A stretch of 64,000 bases of DNA. Source: Bacillota bacterium (lineage in GTDB: Bacteria; Bacillota; Clostridia; Acetivibrionales; DSM-27016). Of this stretch, positions 43,998 through 53,106 are shown piece after piece. How positions within the stretch are numbered: position 1 is the stretch's first letter; every line of letters starts with the position of its first letter. The translations under genes were made by a program, and so were the position numbers. Location of the stretch: NCBI GenBank assembly GCA_023390115.1, contig JAEWDM010000004.1, positions 1 to 64,000 of the forward strand. The letters run 5' to 3'. The notes below the pieces were generated by a model. It was not told the origin of the DNA. It saw only the letters and a program-made list of their open reading frames with translations, and did not search any database.

Positions 43998-45209
43998 TCA
44001 CTTAAGCACAAATTCCTCCTCCAGCAGCCGGTGCCGGAACTCCGATGTGTCAACACCCTTGCGTATAAGCTCACCTATGCTCCTTAAGCTGCGGGTATCG
44101 CCTATAAGTATCATTCCCTTAACAACGCCGTTTTTAATCACAAGCCTTCTGTATGCTCCGCTGTCGTATCGGCGCGTCAGAATTTCGCAGTCCTCCTCCG
44201 GGTTTACAAGCCCCATCGATACAAAGGGTATGTCTCGCATCTGAACCTGATTTAAGCGGGCCGCCTCTATAGAAAAGCCCTGAGAATATCCCGCCATGCT
44301 GAAGGCAGCCGCTCTTCCCTGATTCATTGCATTAGGCCATATACATGCAATCCTGCCACCGCCTGATTTTCCGTCAACCAGCTCTGCGGCATCCCCCGCC
44401 GCATAAATATGGCGGCAGGAGGTTTCCATAAATTCGTTCACTATAATTCCTCTGCCGGTTTTAATTCCGCATTCTGCCGCAAAAGTGACGTTAGGGCGCG
44501 TGCCGCTTGAGACAACAAGCATATCAAACGGGAGCCGTGTTCCATCCGAAAGAAGGACTGTATTTCTCTCCCCGTTCACCGCCTTGACAACAGTAGTTTC
44601 CATAAGAATTTTTATTCCCTCATTCCGTATCGTTTCAAGCATGACCTCCGAGGATTGGAAATCCATCTGCAAAGGCAGGATTCTCTTTTCTCTCTCAATT
44701 ATACATACCTCCATGCCCAAGGCCTTAAGTGCAAAGCCTGTCTCAATTCCCGTAAGCCCCGCGCCCATTATTACTGCTCTCCCGCCTTCAGATGCCTGCC
44801 GTCTTATCCTGTCCGCGTCATCCAATGAATTCAGCGTAAAGCAGCTCACCTCTCCAAGCCCCTCAACAGGGGGAATGAACGGCGTCCCCCCCACTGCTAT
44901 CAGCAGCCTGTCATACTCAATGGAGGTGCCGTCATTAAGTATAACCCTCTTGCTCTGTGCATCTATATTTTTGCATGGATTATTTCTCACCAGCTCAATA
45001 TTGCTGTCGTGATAAAAATTGTGGCTTCTTAAAAAAAGCTTATCCTTACTGAGCCTGCCTCCGATATAATCGGGAAGCATGGGCTTTGAATACACGGGCC
45101 ATGCCTCACCGCTGATAATAGTTATGTAATCATTTGCGGCAGCCTCTCTGAGCTTTGCCGCTGCCGTTATACCCGCAGCCCCGTTTCCTAATATTACATG
45201 CTTCAACAT
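43998..45209 (-). CDS. FAD/NAD(P)-dependent oxidoreductase (rubredoxin reductase/NirB-like)
   Basis: The 403-residue flavoprotein has the FAD motif GNGAAGITAA at the N-terminus, a second dinucleotide motif VIMGAGLTGIETGFALKALG for NAD(P)H near residue 145, and the FAD motif IYAAGDAAEL near residue 275. Together these mark the class of NADH-rubredoxin reductases and the N-terminal part of nitrite reductases (YSKPMLPDYIGG is characteristic). There is no redox-active CxxC. It likely passes electrons from NADH to a small iron protein in oxygen or nitrogen-oxide detoxification. The exact partner is not encoded nearby. Confidence 0.88.
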   Translation of the reverse strand: MLKHVILGNGAAGITAAAKLREAAANDYITIISGEAWPVYSKPMLPDYIGGRLSKDKLFLRSHNFYHDSNIELVRNNPCKNIDAQSKRVILNDGTSIEYDRLLIAVGGTPFIPPVEGLGEVSCFTLNSLDDADRIRRQASEGGRAVIMGAGLTGIETGFALKALGMEVCIIEREKRILPLQMDFQSSEVMLETIRNEGIKILMETTVVKAVNGERNTVLLSDGTRLPFDMLVVSSGTRPNVTFAAECGIKTGRGIIVNEFMETSCRHIYAAGDAAELVDGKSGGGRIACIWPNAMNQGRAAAFSMAGYSQGFSIEAARLNQVQMRDIPFVSMGLVNPEEDCEILTRRYDSGAYRRLVIKNGVVKGMILIGDTRSLRSIGELIRKGVDTSEFRHRLLEEEFVLK

Positions 45210-45486
45210 CCTTCACCTCTTTAATTTTTGTTGCATTATGGAAAATTCCAGTTAAGGGATTGACATCAACAGGATATATATGCCACATAATTCACTGTTT
45301 AAAACGTTTTCTTTCAACTGATAGCACCTAACATTTTTTCACATTTTAGAGGATTTTTAAATTATTTATTGAATATAATTATTATATATTACTATTAACA
45401 CACAGTCTATTATATTTTCTTCAGTTCAAAACATTGAAGCAATCAATATATTCCCCGGCAAATACTAATGAAAGGGTGATGATTTA

Positions 45487-47931
45487 ATGAAAGCCATTAT
45501 TATGGCCGGTGGCGAGGGTTCAAGGCTGCGTCCTCTGACCTGCGACCTTCCCAAGCCAATGGTTCCTGTAATGAATAAGCCTATTATGCAGCATATTATA
45601 GAGCTGCTTAAGTCTTATGGAATAATTGATATAGGCGTCACCTTAATGTACCTTCCTGATAAAATCAGGGATTATTTTGGAAATGGCTCAAGCCTTGGTG
45701 TAAACCTTTATTATTTTACAGAGGATTTTCCTCTGGGGACTGCCGGAAGTGTTAAAAACGCCCAGCATTTTCTTGATGAGACCTTTATAGTTATAAGCGG
45801 AGATTCACTCACCGATCTGGATCTTTTAAAAGCCCTGGAATACCATAACCGGAAGCGCTCAAAGGCTACCCTTGTGCTTTTCAAGGTTGAAATGCCCCTT
45901 GAATACGGTGTTGTCCTCACCGACGAGGATGACGCAATCATAGGCTTTCTGGAAAAGCCGAGCTGGGGTGAGGTATTCAGTGATACTATAAATACAGGCA
46001 CTTATATACTTGAGCCTGAGGTGCTGAGCTATTTTGACAAGGGCAAAAGGTTTGATTTCAGCCAGGACCTTTTCCCGCTGCTGCTTGAAAACAAAATCCC
46101 CATGTATGGATATACCTCATACGGCTATTGGTGCGATATAGGAGATCCCACAAGCTATTTGCAGGCACATTATGATGCTTTTGAAGGCAAAATAAAGCTT
46201 CCGTTTGAAGGAGAAGAGATAAAGAAGGGAGTTTGGGCAGGCAGCGGGACAGTCATTGAGCCTAACGCAGAGCTGAACGGCCCCTGTCTTATAGGCAGCA
46301 ACTGCCATATAGGCAACGGGACAGTCATAGATAACTTCTCCGTTATAGGCAGCGGCAATATAATAGAGGATGAGGTCTCCATAAAAAGAGGCGTGCTGTG
46401 GAACAACACATCCATACAGTTCGGCTCTGAAATACGGGGCGCAATCCTTTGCAATAAGGTGACGCTGAAGCATTATGTATCTGTTTTTGAAAACTCCATA
46501 ATAGGAGACAGGTGCATAATTAATGAAAGGGCTATTATAAAGCCCAATATAAAAATATGGCCCCAGAAAACCATTGATCCCCTTGCGATTGTGGACAGGA
46601 ATGTTATATGGAGCTCAAGGCAGTCAAGAACTATTTTTGGTGAAAACGGGCTGTCAGGCATAATTAATGTGGATATATCCCCCGAGTTTGCCACACGCCT
46701 TGGCGCCGCCTACGGCTCGATATTTAAAAAGAACTCCAAGGTTGTTGTAAGCTCCACAAACTCAAACTCCGCCAGAATGTTCAAGCATGCCTTCGTATCA
46801 GGAATACTTTCAATAGGCGTGGAGGTTTTCAATCTAAGCAGCCTTCTTACGCCTATTTCAAGACATGCGATCAATTTCCTTTCGGTGGAGGGAGGAATAC
46901 ATATAAAGGTCAGCGATGACAACCCTAATAAGCTGAGGGTTGACTTTATGGACTCCAAGGGAGGAAGCATAAGCAGAGGCACCGAGAGGAAAATTGAGAA
47001 TGCGTATTTCAGGGAGGATTTTAAGCGGTGCTCGGGAGAGGAAATCAGCAGGCTTAATAATATAACCGATTTTAAGGATTATTATATAAGATCCATACTA
47101 AACCAGACCGATATTCATAAGATAATGGATACATCTCCCAAAATCTGCGTTATATCCCCCTCCGATTTTGTTATTTCAATTGTGCTGTCAATGCTGGCGG
47201 ATTCCGGCTGTAAGGTTGTAAGCTTTTCCTCTTGCAATCCTGATGCCGCGGATCTTATAATATATGAGATAAATAAAACCAACGCGGACTTTGCCGCTTT
47301 TATAGACAGCAACGGTGAAACGCTGATATTAATCGATAAGCATGGAAATATAATAAAGGATGACCTTTTTTTGTCGCTTTCGTCGCTCATTGCGTTTAAA
47401 AGCTCACCAAATACCAGTGTTGTAGTGCCGGTAACAGCGCCCTCGGTTATAGAAAGCCTCGCTTCCAAATACGGAGGCAGGGTAGTCCGCACCAAAACCT
47501 CCTCCCAGGCGGTTATGGAGCAAATATTGAGCCGCAACCCCTATAAAAGCAGAGAAGACATGGGGCAGTTTCTTCTCAATTTTGACGCTCTCGCGGGGCT
47601 GGTAAAGATTATAGAATATTTATGCATTAATAATATAACGCTTACTGAAGCAATAAATGAAATACCCGACTTTTATATGAGCAAAAGAAATATTTTCTGC
47701 CCGTGGGAATTAAAGGGCAAGGTAATGAGGACGTTAATCACCGACAAAAGCAGCGAAAGAATAGAGCTTATAGACGGGGTAAAATTCATAATGGATAACG
47801 GCTGGGCTCTGGTGCTTCCCGACGCGGATATGCCCCTTTGCAGGGTATATTCCGAAGGAAAATCACCTGAAATAGCCGAAACAATTTCAGAGTATTACCT
47901 TGAAAAAATAAACCATATAGTAAATGAATAA
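45487..47931 (+). CDS. Nucleotidyltransferase/LbH/phosphomannomutase-like fusion
   Basis: This is an 814-residue three-part protein. Residues about 1-235 are a sugar-nucleotidyltransferase (MKAIIMAGGEGSRLRPLT, KPMVPVMNKP, GDSLTDLDLL). Residues about 250-370 are a left-handed beta-helix of hexapeptide repeats. Residues about 380-814 align with phosphomannomutase domains. The phosphoserine region is STNSNSARMFKHAF, as in the GDP-mannose pyrophosphorylase/PMM-like family, but the metal loop expected as D-x-D-G-D-R reads IDSNGETLILID, so mutase activity is doubtful. It probably makes a nucleotide sugar for polysaccharide or is regulatory. A 277-base AT-rich gap precedes it, and the RluA gene overlaps its end. 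Confidence 0.88.
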   Translation: MKAIIMAGGEGSRLRPLTCDLPKPMVPVMNKPIMQHIIELLKSYGIIDIGVTLMYLPDKIRDYFGNGSSLGVNLYYFTEDFPLGTAGSVKNAQHFLDETFIVISGDSLTDLDLLKALEYHNRKRSKATLVLFKVEMPLEYGVVLTDEDDAIIGFLEKPSWGEVFSDTINTGTYILEPEVLSYFDKGKRFDFSQDLFPLLLENKIPMYGYTSYGYWCDIGDPTSYLQAHYDAFEGKIKLPFEGEEIKKGVWAGSGTVIEPNAELNGPCLIGSNCHIGNGTVIDNFSVIGSGNIIEDEVSIKRGVLWNNTSIQFGSEIRGAILCNKVTLKHYVSVFENSIIGDRCIINERAIIKPNIKIWPQKTIDPLAIVDRNVIWSSRQSRTIFGENGLSGIINVDISPEFATRLGAAYGSIFKKNSKVVVSSTNSNSARMFKHAFVSGILSIGVEVFNLSSLLTPISRHAINFLSVEGGIHIKVSDDNPNKLRVDFMDSKGGSISRGTERKIENAYFREDFKRCSGEEISRLNNITDFKDYYIRSILNQTDIHKIMDTSPKICVISPSDFVISIVLSMLADSGCKVVSFSSCNPDAADLIIYEINKTNADFAAFIDSNGETLILIDKHGNIIKDDLFLSLSSLIAFKSSPNTSVVVPVTAPSVIESLASKYGGRVVRTKTSSQAVMEQILSRNPYKSREDMGQFLLNFDALAGLVKIIEYLCINNITLTEAINEIPDFYMSKRNIFCPWELKGKVMRTLITDKSSERIELIDGVKFIMDNGWALVLPDADMPLCRVYSEGKSPEIAETISEYYLEKINHIVNE

Positions 47932-47986
47932 CCTGGCAGACCACTATCAGGCCGCGGTTATAAGTACAAGCTTTGGGAGACGCCGG

Positions 47987-48931
47987 ATGAGGACAATAAC
48001 AGTTACAGCAGCACAATCAAACAAAAAGATAGGCCGCATAATAAGGGATAGCTTCCCCCAAATGCCCTCAAGCGCCATGTTTAAGGCCTTCAGAAAGAAG
48101 GACGTAAGAGCAAACGGAGTCAGAGTAAAAGAGGACTATGTCGTCATGGAAGGCGACAGGCTGGACATTTATATAAGCGATGAAATTCTTGACGGAGTAC
48201 CCGTAAGTGATGCCCGGAATACCAAAGCGTACTTTGATGTCGCATATGAGGATACCAATATATTAGTTGTAAATAAACAGCCCGGAATAGCCGTACACCC
48301 TGACAGGGAACAGCCGGACGGCACGTTGATAGATCTTGTGCACCAGTACCTGCGGGAAAGGGACGAACTCTATGCCGCTGATTCCGATGATTTCAAGCCC
48401 TCCCTATGCCACAGGCTGGACAGAAATACCGGGGGCCTTGTAATAATAGCTAAAAACAGCGGCAGCTTAAAAGTCCTGCTGAAAAAAATAAAGGATAAGG
48501 AGATTAAAAAGTATTACCAGTGTCTGGTATGGGGCAAAATGGAAAGGAATTGTGAAGAGCTCACAGCCTATCTGGTAAAGGACGAGCTTAAAAGCAGGGT
48601 CTTTATTTCAGACTCCCCCGTAAAGGGCTCTCAGAATATAATCACAAGGTACAGGGTGCTGTCGCATGAAAGCAATATAAGCCGCCTGGAGGTAGAGCTT
48701 ATAACCGGGCGCACCCATCAGATCCGTGCGCATCTGGCCCACATAGGCCACCCTATTATAGGAGACGGAAAATACGGCACCAACGCTATTAACCGCCCTC
48801 TGGGAGCAAAGCAGCAGGCCTTGTGGGCATACAAGCTTGTCTTTGATTTTGCAGGAGAGGGAGAGAGCTTAAATTATCTCAAAGGTAAGAAGATTCAAGT
48901 CGTACCGGAGTTCAATGTAAAGAAAATATAA
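47987..48931 (+). CDS. RluA family pseudouridine synthase with S4 domain
   Basis: The ATG at 47987 is behind GGGAG; the frame is open upstream into the previous gene. The product has 314 residues. An N-terminal S4 RNA-binding domain (about 12-80, with GRIIRDSFPQMPSS) precedes the RluA catalytic domain. The latter has CHRLDRNTGGLVIIAKN carrying the catalytic Asp, and the GRTHQIRAHLAHIGHPIIGD signature. It converts specific uridines of rRNA or tRNA to pseudouridine; the target is not predictable. Confidence 0.93.
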   Translation: MRTITVTAAQSNKKIGRIIRDSFPQMPSSAMFKAFRKKDVRANGVRVKEDYVVMEGDRLDIYISDEILDGVPVSDARNTKAYFDVAYEDTNILVVNKQPGIAVHPDREQPDGTLIDLVHQYLRERDELYAADSDDFKPSLCHRLDRNTGGLVIIAKNSGSLKVLLKKIKDKEIKKYYQCLVWGKMERNCEELTAYLVKDELKSRVFISDSPVKGSQNIITRYRVLSHESNISRLEVELITGRTHQIRAHLAHIGHPIIGDGKYGTNAINRPLGAKQQALWAYKLVFDFAGEGESLNYLKGKKIQVVPEFNVKKI

Positions 48932-48932
48932 A

Positions 48933-48968
48933 GAGGAGGGTGCACTAAAATGCTCCTCCCCTTTTTTT
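48933..48968. terminator. Terminator between the convergent RluA and CAP genes
   Basis: GGAGG-G-TGCA pairs with TGC-T-CCTCC around a short A-rich loop, followed by CCTTTTTTT on the plus strand. It starts at the stop codon of the pseudouridine synthase gene. Confidence 0.7.
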
Positions 48969-49002
48969 ACTCCGCTCAAATTCATTAATCCCGAAAACCG
49001 CA

Positions 49003-49812
49003 CTATCTGCCTATAAATTGCTGTACCAGCACCTTACCGTATGTGGGACTGTCAACAATACCAAAGCCTACGTAGTTAAAGTTTGTGTTCAGAATATTTT
49101 TCTTATGGCCCTCAGAGTTCATCCATGCTTTGAACGCTCCCTCAACAGTCTGGTTTCCGGCGATATTCTCCCCGGCCGTCTTGAAGCTTATTCCAAACTG
49201 CCTCATCATATCGAAGGGTGAGCCATAGGTAGGAGACTGGTGTGAGAAATAATTATTATCCACCATGTCCTTAGCCTTAGCCTTGGCACACTTCATTACC
49301 TCCGTGTCAAATTCCAATGCCGAAGCCCCCGCATCCGTTCTTGCCTTATTGACAAGGTTTAGAAGAGTCTGCTCCTCCTGTGTAACTCCCTCCGGAGTAG
49401 TTGTTTTCCCCGCGGATGTTCCGGGCTGCTTATCCTGAGCCGCCGTACTGCCCGTATTGCCTGTTGTACCTTTATTGGTATTGGTTTTGGCATTTGTAAA
49501 CTCCGCAACCTTAATATATTTGCTGTATGCAGAGCCAACGCATCCCTTTGCGGGGTCGTATACCGTATACCAATCTCCAAGCATTCCAAATACCTTTACG
49601 GCCTGTCCTTTTTTAAGCACACACACAACAGGGTACTTTGTGCTTGGGCCCTGTCTTACATTCAATGCCTGAGGTGTTACCACCCCATCAATAAAGTCTG
49701 CCTTCTGAAAATAGGAAGCTGCCATAACACTGTCCGAATAGGAGCCTGTAAGTGCCGGAGCCGACATAAACACCAGTGCCAGTGCCAGTAAAAAAACTAT
49801 CTTTCTCTTCAT
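49003..49812 (-). CDS. Secreted SH3b-CAP domain protein (YkwD-like)
   Basis: The 269-residue protein has a signal peptide (residues about 1-30) and a bacterial SH3 domain at about 42-105 (ALNVRQGPSTKYPVV, GDWYTVY). A Thr/Gly-rich linker follows, then a CAP/SCP domain at about 145-269 with EEQTLLNLVNKARTDAG, SHQSPTYGSPFDMM, AGENIAGN and NSEGHKKNILN carrying the conserved His and Glu residues. Bacterial CAP proteins of this type are extracellular and often expressed in sporulating Firmicutes; their chemistry is unclear. It is transcribed alone. Confidence 0.92.
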   Translation of the reverse strand: MKRKIVFLLALALVFMSAPALTGSYSDSVMAASYFQKADFIDGVVTPQALNVRQGPSTKYPVVCVLKKGQAVKVFGMLGDWYTVYDPAKGCVGSAYSKYIKVAEFTNAKTNTNKGTTGNTGSTAAQDKQPGTSAGKTTTPEGVTQEEQTLLNLVNKARTDAGASALEFDTEVMKCAKAKAKDMVDNNYFSHQSPTYGSPFDMMRQFGISFKTAGENIAGNQTVEGAFKAWMNSEGHKKNILNTNFNYVGFGIVDSPTYGKVLVQQFIGR

Positions 49813-50094
49813 AAAATCCCTCCAAATTTATGCAATTCTTACTAAGAAGAATTTACTATGTTATATAGTATTAACACATTTAGATGAATTATTTACATAA
49901 GAGTATATAAAAAAGCAAAAATTCTAATTCAAATAATACCAATTTTCAACCTCTTATAAAAAGATAGCTTACCGGCTGAATAAATTGCAGTTTATCTCCG
50001 CTGCGGCAGCATGGTGTACGGTTCCTCTGCTTTCCTTTCAGTCCTGCGCTGCGCTACGGAAGCATAGGAATCCGTCCCCAAGCTTCCTCCGCCG

Positions 50095-51531
50095 CTAATA
50101 CGCCTTGCCCCAGTAAACCATATGCTTGGCAGGCTTTCCGCAGCACATGCATTTATCCGATACCGCCTCCTGTTCAAACGGAACGCACCGGGCAGTTGCC
50201 GAGGTTCTCTCCTTTACAGCGTCCTCGCAGGCCCTGTCTCCGCACCACATAGCCTTTATAAAGCCGGGAGTTGCATTAATTATCCTTTCAAATTCATCCA
50301 GTGTTTCCGCTTTAAAGGTCTTTTTGTCCCGCATCTCTCCGGCTCTTTCAAGCAGTGCGGCCTGCAGCTCCTCCAAAATTTGGGGCACCCTGGTTTCCAG
50401 CTCATCCATGGAAACAAATATCTTTTCTCTGGTGTCTCTGCGGACAAGGACCACCTGATTTTTCTCAATATCCTTAGGCCCCACCTCAAGCCTTAGCGGC
50501 ACTCCCTTCATTTCATGCTCGCTGAACTTCCAGCCGGGCATCTTGTCGCTGTCGTCCATTATTACCCTTGCCACACCCGACAATCTTTGCTTAAGCTCCC
50601 CTGCTTTTTCCAGCACACCCTCCTTATGCATCTGTACAGGTACTATCACCAACTGCACAGGTGCTACTACAGGAGGAAGCACCAGCCCGCTGTCATCGCC
50701 GTGAACCATTATAATAGCCCCGATAAGCCTGGTTGTGACTCCCCATGAAGTCTGGTGCACATACTGAAGCTGATTCCCCTTGTCGGTATACTGAATTCCG
50801 AACGCTCTTGCAAAGCCGTCTCCAAAATTGTGGGAGGTACCCGACTGGAGAGCTTTCCCGTCGTGCATAAGGCTTTCAATTGTATAGGTGGACCTTGCAC
50901 CCGCAAACTTTTCCTTCTCTGTCTTTTTCCCCTTAATTACAGGAATGGCTAAAGCCTTTTCGCAAAAATCCGCATATACATTCAGCATCCTTATCGTCTC
51001 TTCCTGTGCCTCATCCGCGGTAGCATGCGCCGTATGGCCCTCCTGCCACAAGAACTCAAGAGTCCTCAAAAAAGGCCTCGTTGTTTTTTCCCACCTGACC
51101 ACCGAGCACCACTGGTTATACAGCTTGGGAAGATCCCTGTATGACTGTATTATATTCGCATAGTGATCGCAAAAAAGCGTCTCGGAGGTCGGACGCACGC
51201 ACAGCCTCTCTGTCAGCTTCTCGTCCCCTCCATGCGTAACCCATGCAACCTCCGGGGCAAACCCCTCAACGTGCTCCTTCTCCTTTAAGAGCAGGCTCTC
51301 GGGAATAAACATCGGCATATATACATTTTCATGCCCCGTCTCCTTAAACCGGCCGTCTAAGTACTTCTGAATATTCTCCCATATTGCATAGCCATACGGG
51401 CGGATTATCATGCAGCCCCTTACACTTGAATAATCCACAAGGTCCGCCTTTTTAATCACATCCGTATACCACTGCGTAAAATCCTCGTTCATGGAGGTTA
51501 TCGCCTCTACAAGCTTTTTTTCCTGTGACAT
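50095..51531 (-). CDS. proS: Prolyl-tRNA synthetase, type 3
   Basis: The ATG at 51531 follows CAGGAGA and gives 478 residues, normal for the short ProS type that lacks the editing insertion. Class II motifs are present: TSETLFCDHYANIIQSYRDLP (motif 2 region), CSVVRWEKTTRPFLRTLEFLWQ with the conserved Arg, and the anticodon-binding domain with GWKFSEHEMKGVPLRLEVG. The C-terminal zinc domain (CMCCGKP) ends in YWGKAY, the Tyr-terminated tail typical of this type. It charges tRNA-Pro. A T-box leader precedes it. Confidence 0.95.
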   Translation of the reverse strand: MSQEKKLVEAITSMNEDFTQWYTDVIKKADLVDYSSVRGCMIIRPYGYAIWENIQKYLDGRFKETGHENVYMPMFIPESLLLKEKEHVEGFAPEVAWVTHGGDEKLTERLCVRPTSETLFCDHYANIIQSYRDLPKLYNQWCSVVRWEKTTRPFLRTLEFLWQEGHTAHATADEAQEETIRMLNVYADFCEKALAIPVIKGKKTEKEKFAGARSTYTIESLMHDGKALQSGTSHNFGDGFARAFGIQYTDKGNQLQYVHQTSWGVTTRLIGAIIMVHGDDSGLVLPPVVAPVQLVIVPVQMHKEGVLEKAGELKQRLSGVARVIMDDSDKMPGWKFSEHEMKGVPLRLEVGPKDIEKNQVVLVRRDTREKIFVSMDELETRVPQILEELQAALLERAGEMRDKKTFKAETLDEFERIINATPGFIKAMWCGDRACEDAVKERTSATARCVPFEQEAVSDKCMCCGKPAKHMVYWGKAY

Positions 51532-51539
51532 AAGACTCA

Positions 51540-51811
51540 TCTCCTGTTTCAGCAAAATATTTTTATAATTCCAATAAAAAAACCGGCCCTTAAAATAGTA
51601 AGGGACGGAGCTTATAACCGTGGTACCACCCAAATAGACGCGCCAATTCATGCGCTGTCCGGCTCTGCAAGCCTTTACCGGGGCTTATGCGTCAGTTTCA
51701 TCAACTGCATCTCGGGGGTGGGAAGAAAAGCTCCTGCCGAAGGCCTCGCACCAAACGGTCCTCTCTCTTAAAAACCCGGCTTTTCATTGGTCCCGTCATT
51801 GACTTATACTC
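51540..51811 (-). promoter_or_regulatory. T-box riboswitch leader of proS
   Basis: The minus-strand leader is about 270 bases. The T-box antiterminator sequence reads GGTGGTACCACGG (51618-51630), close to the GGGTGGNACCNCG consensus. It is followed by a terminator hairpin with TCCCTTA/TAAGGG arms (about 51575-51612) and seven T residues. Upstream, a long stem I region includes GCCGGG/CCCGG-type and GAGGCCTTCGGC hairpins. T-boxes sense uncharged tRNA; here tRNA-Pro is expected. I could not fix the specifier codon by eye, although CCC triplets occur in the stem I region. Confidence 0.9.
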
Positions 51812-51846
51812 ATATTTAATATAATATACCCATTGTACGATGTCAA
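51799..51846. promoter_or_regulatory. Overlapping divergent promoters of proS and ispF
   Basis: On the minus strand TTGACA (complement at 51841-51846) lies 17 bases from TATATT (51818-51823), predicting a start near 51811 at the head of the T-box leader. On the plus strand TTGACT (51799-51804) lies 17 bases from TAATAT (51822-51827), predicting an ispF start near 51834. The -10 elements overlap, so the two polymerases would compete. Confidence 0.6.
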
Positions 51847-51880
51847 TATTAAAATAATCAAAAAGGGAGTGTACTTAAAA

Positions 51881-52351
51881 TTGAAGGTAGGTATAGGACA
51901 GGACAGCCATAGGTTTGATTTCAATGATAGCGCCAAAAAGCTCATATTGGGCGGCGTAGTCTTTGAAGGGCATGTGCCGTTAGAAGGCAACAGTGATGCC
52001 GACGTAATACTTCACTCAATAACCAACGCTATTTCAGGTGTAACCTGTGTAAACATACTGGGAGCGGTAAGCGATGAAATGTGCTGGAAGCACGGTATAA
52101 AGGACAGCAGCGCATACCTTGCCGAGGCCTTAAAGCACTTGGGTGAAAGCAAAATTGTACATGTATCCGTATCAATTGAGTGCTCTACACCAAAAATAAG
52201 CCCTAAGATACCTCAGCTCAGAGAAAGCATAGCGAAGCTGCTGGACATACCGCAAAACTGCGTAGGCATAACCGCCACAACAGGAGAAGGACTTACACAA
52301 TTCGGGCAGGGCAAGGGCATACAGGTATTTAGCTGCGTCACAATAATATAG
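51881..52351 (+). CDS. ispF: 2-C-methyl-D-erythritol 2,4-cyclodiphosphate synthase
   Basis: The start is TTG at 51881, giving 156 residues, the normal IspF length; GGGAG lies about 11 bases upstream. The N-terminal KVGIGQDSHRF carries the Asp-x-His metal ligands and ILHSITNAISG the third His. ITATTGEGLTQFGQGKGIQ matches the C-terminal signature. IspF closes the cyclodiphosphate in the non-mevalonate isoprenoid pathway. It converges on ispD with only 11 bases between stops, an unusual orientation because the two are often fused or in tandem. Confidence 0.93.
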   Translation: MKVGIGQDSHRFDFNDSAKKLILGGVVFEGHVPLEGNSDADVILHSITNAISGVTCVNILGAVSDEMCWKHGIKDSSAYLAEALKHLGESKIVHVSVSIECSTPKISPKIPQLRESIAKLLDIPQNCVGITATTGEGLTQFGQGKGIQVFSCVTII

Positions 52352-52362
52352 TGCCTAAGAAC

Positions 52363-53085
52363 CTATCCGTTTTCATGCCTTGCTTCCCTTAACCGCGCTA
52401 TGGCTTCTCCCAGAACCAGATCCTCCTGCGTGGTGATTTTTATATTCTCGTAACTTCCCATGATCAGTCTGGTTCTCACACCAAGTCTTTCAACCAGCAC
52501 AGCATCATCCGTACCATAAAAGCCCTCTGCTTCAGCCTTAATATGTGCATCCATTATAAGCCTGTACCTAAAGGACTGCGGTGTCTGTACCGACCACAGC
52601 ACACTCCTTTCCAGAGTAGAGCTTATAAAGCCTTCGTGATCCCCGGCCTTTATCGTGTCCTTCACAGGGACAGCCACACATGAGGCACCATACCGTCCAG
52701 CCGCCTCAATACTGTCGGAAATAATTTTATGCGTTACAAACGGCCTTGCACCGTCATGTATAACAACAACATCGCAGGCTTTATCTATTTCACAAAGCCC
52801 GTTATAGACCGAATTCTGCCGTTCCTCCCCGCCCGACACTATTGCCTTTACCTTAACGGCTCCGCACATATCTACAATGCTCTGCTTGCAGTACATTATA
52901 TCGCTTTCATTTACAACCAGTATTATTTCACTAATATGACGAGAGCTTTCAAACACCTCTACCGTTCTTGCAAGTATGGGCTTTTCCGCTATCTCAATAT
53001 ATTGCTTGTTTATGTCGGTATTCATGCGCGTACCTCTGCCCGCAGCTACAATAACCGCGCCGGCACACAGCTTCTTATTAGGCAT
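52363..53085 (-). CDS. ispD: 2-C-methyl-D-erythritol 4-phosphate cytidylyltransferase
   Basis: The 240-residue protein has the nucleotidyltransferase start AVIVAAGRGTRMNTDINKQY, the VIHDGARPFV motif, AVPVKDTIK and the substrate-binding TPQSFRYRLI. It transfers CMP to methylerythritol phosphate in the non-mevalonate isoprenoid pathway, two steps before IspF. It is the third of a minus-strand run carD, PIN-TRAM gene, ispD, as in many Clostridia. Alternative cytidylyltransferases such as TarI look similar, but the ispF neighbour supports IspD. Confidence 0.92.
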   Translation of the reverse strand: MPNKKLCAGAVIVAAGRGTRMNTDINKQYIEIAEKPILARTVEVFESSRHISEIILVVNESDIMYCKQSIVDMCGAVKVKAIVSGGEERQNSVYNGLCEIDKACDVVVIHDGARPFVTHKIISDSIEAAGRYGASCVAVPVKDTIKAGDHEGFISSTLERSVLWSVQTPQSFRYRLIMDAHIKAEAEGFYGTDDAVLVERLGVRTRLIMGSYENIKITTQEDLVLGEAIARLREARHENG

Positions 53086-53106
53086 TTTCCCTCCGCAGCA
53101 GCTTTT

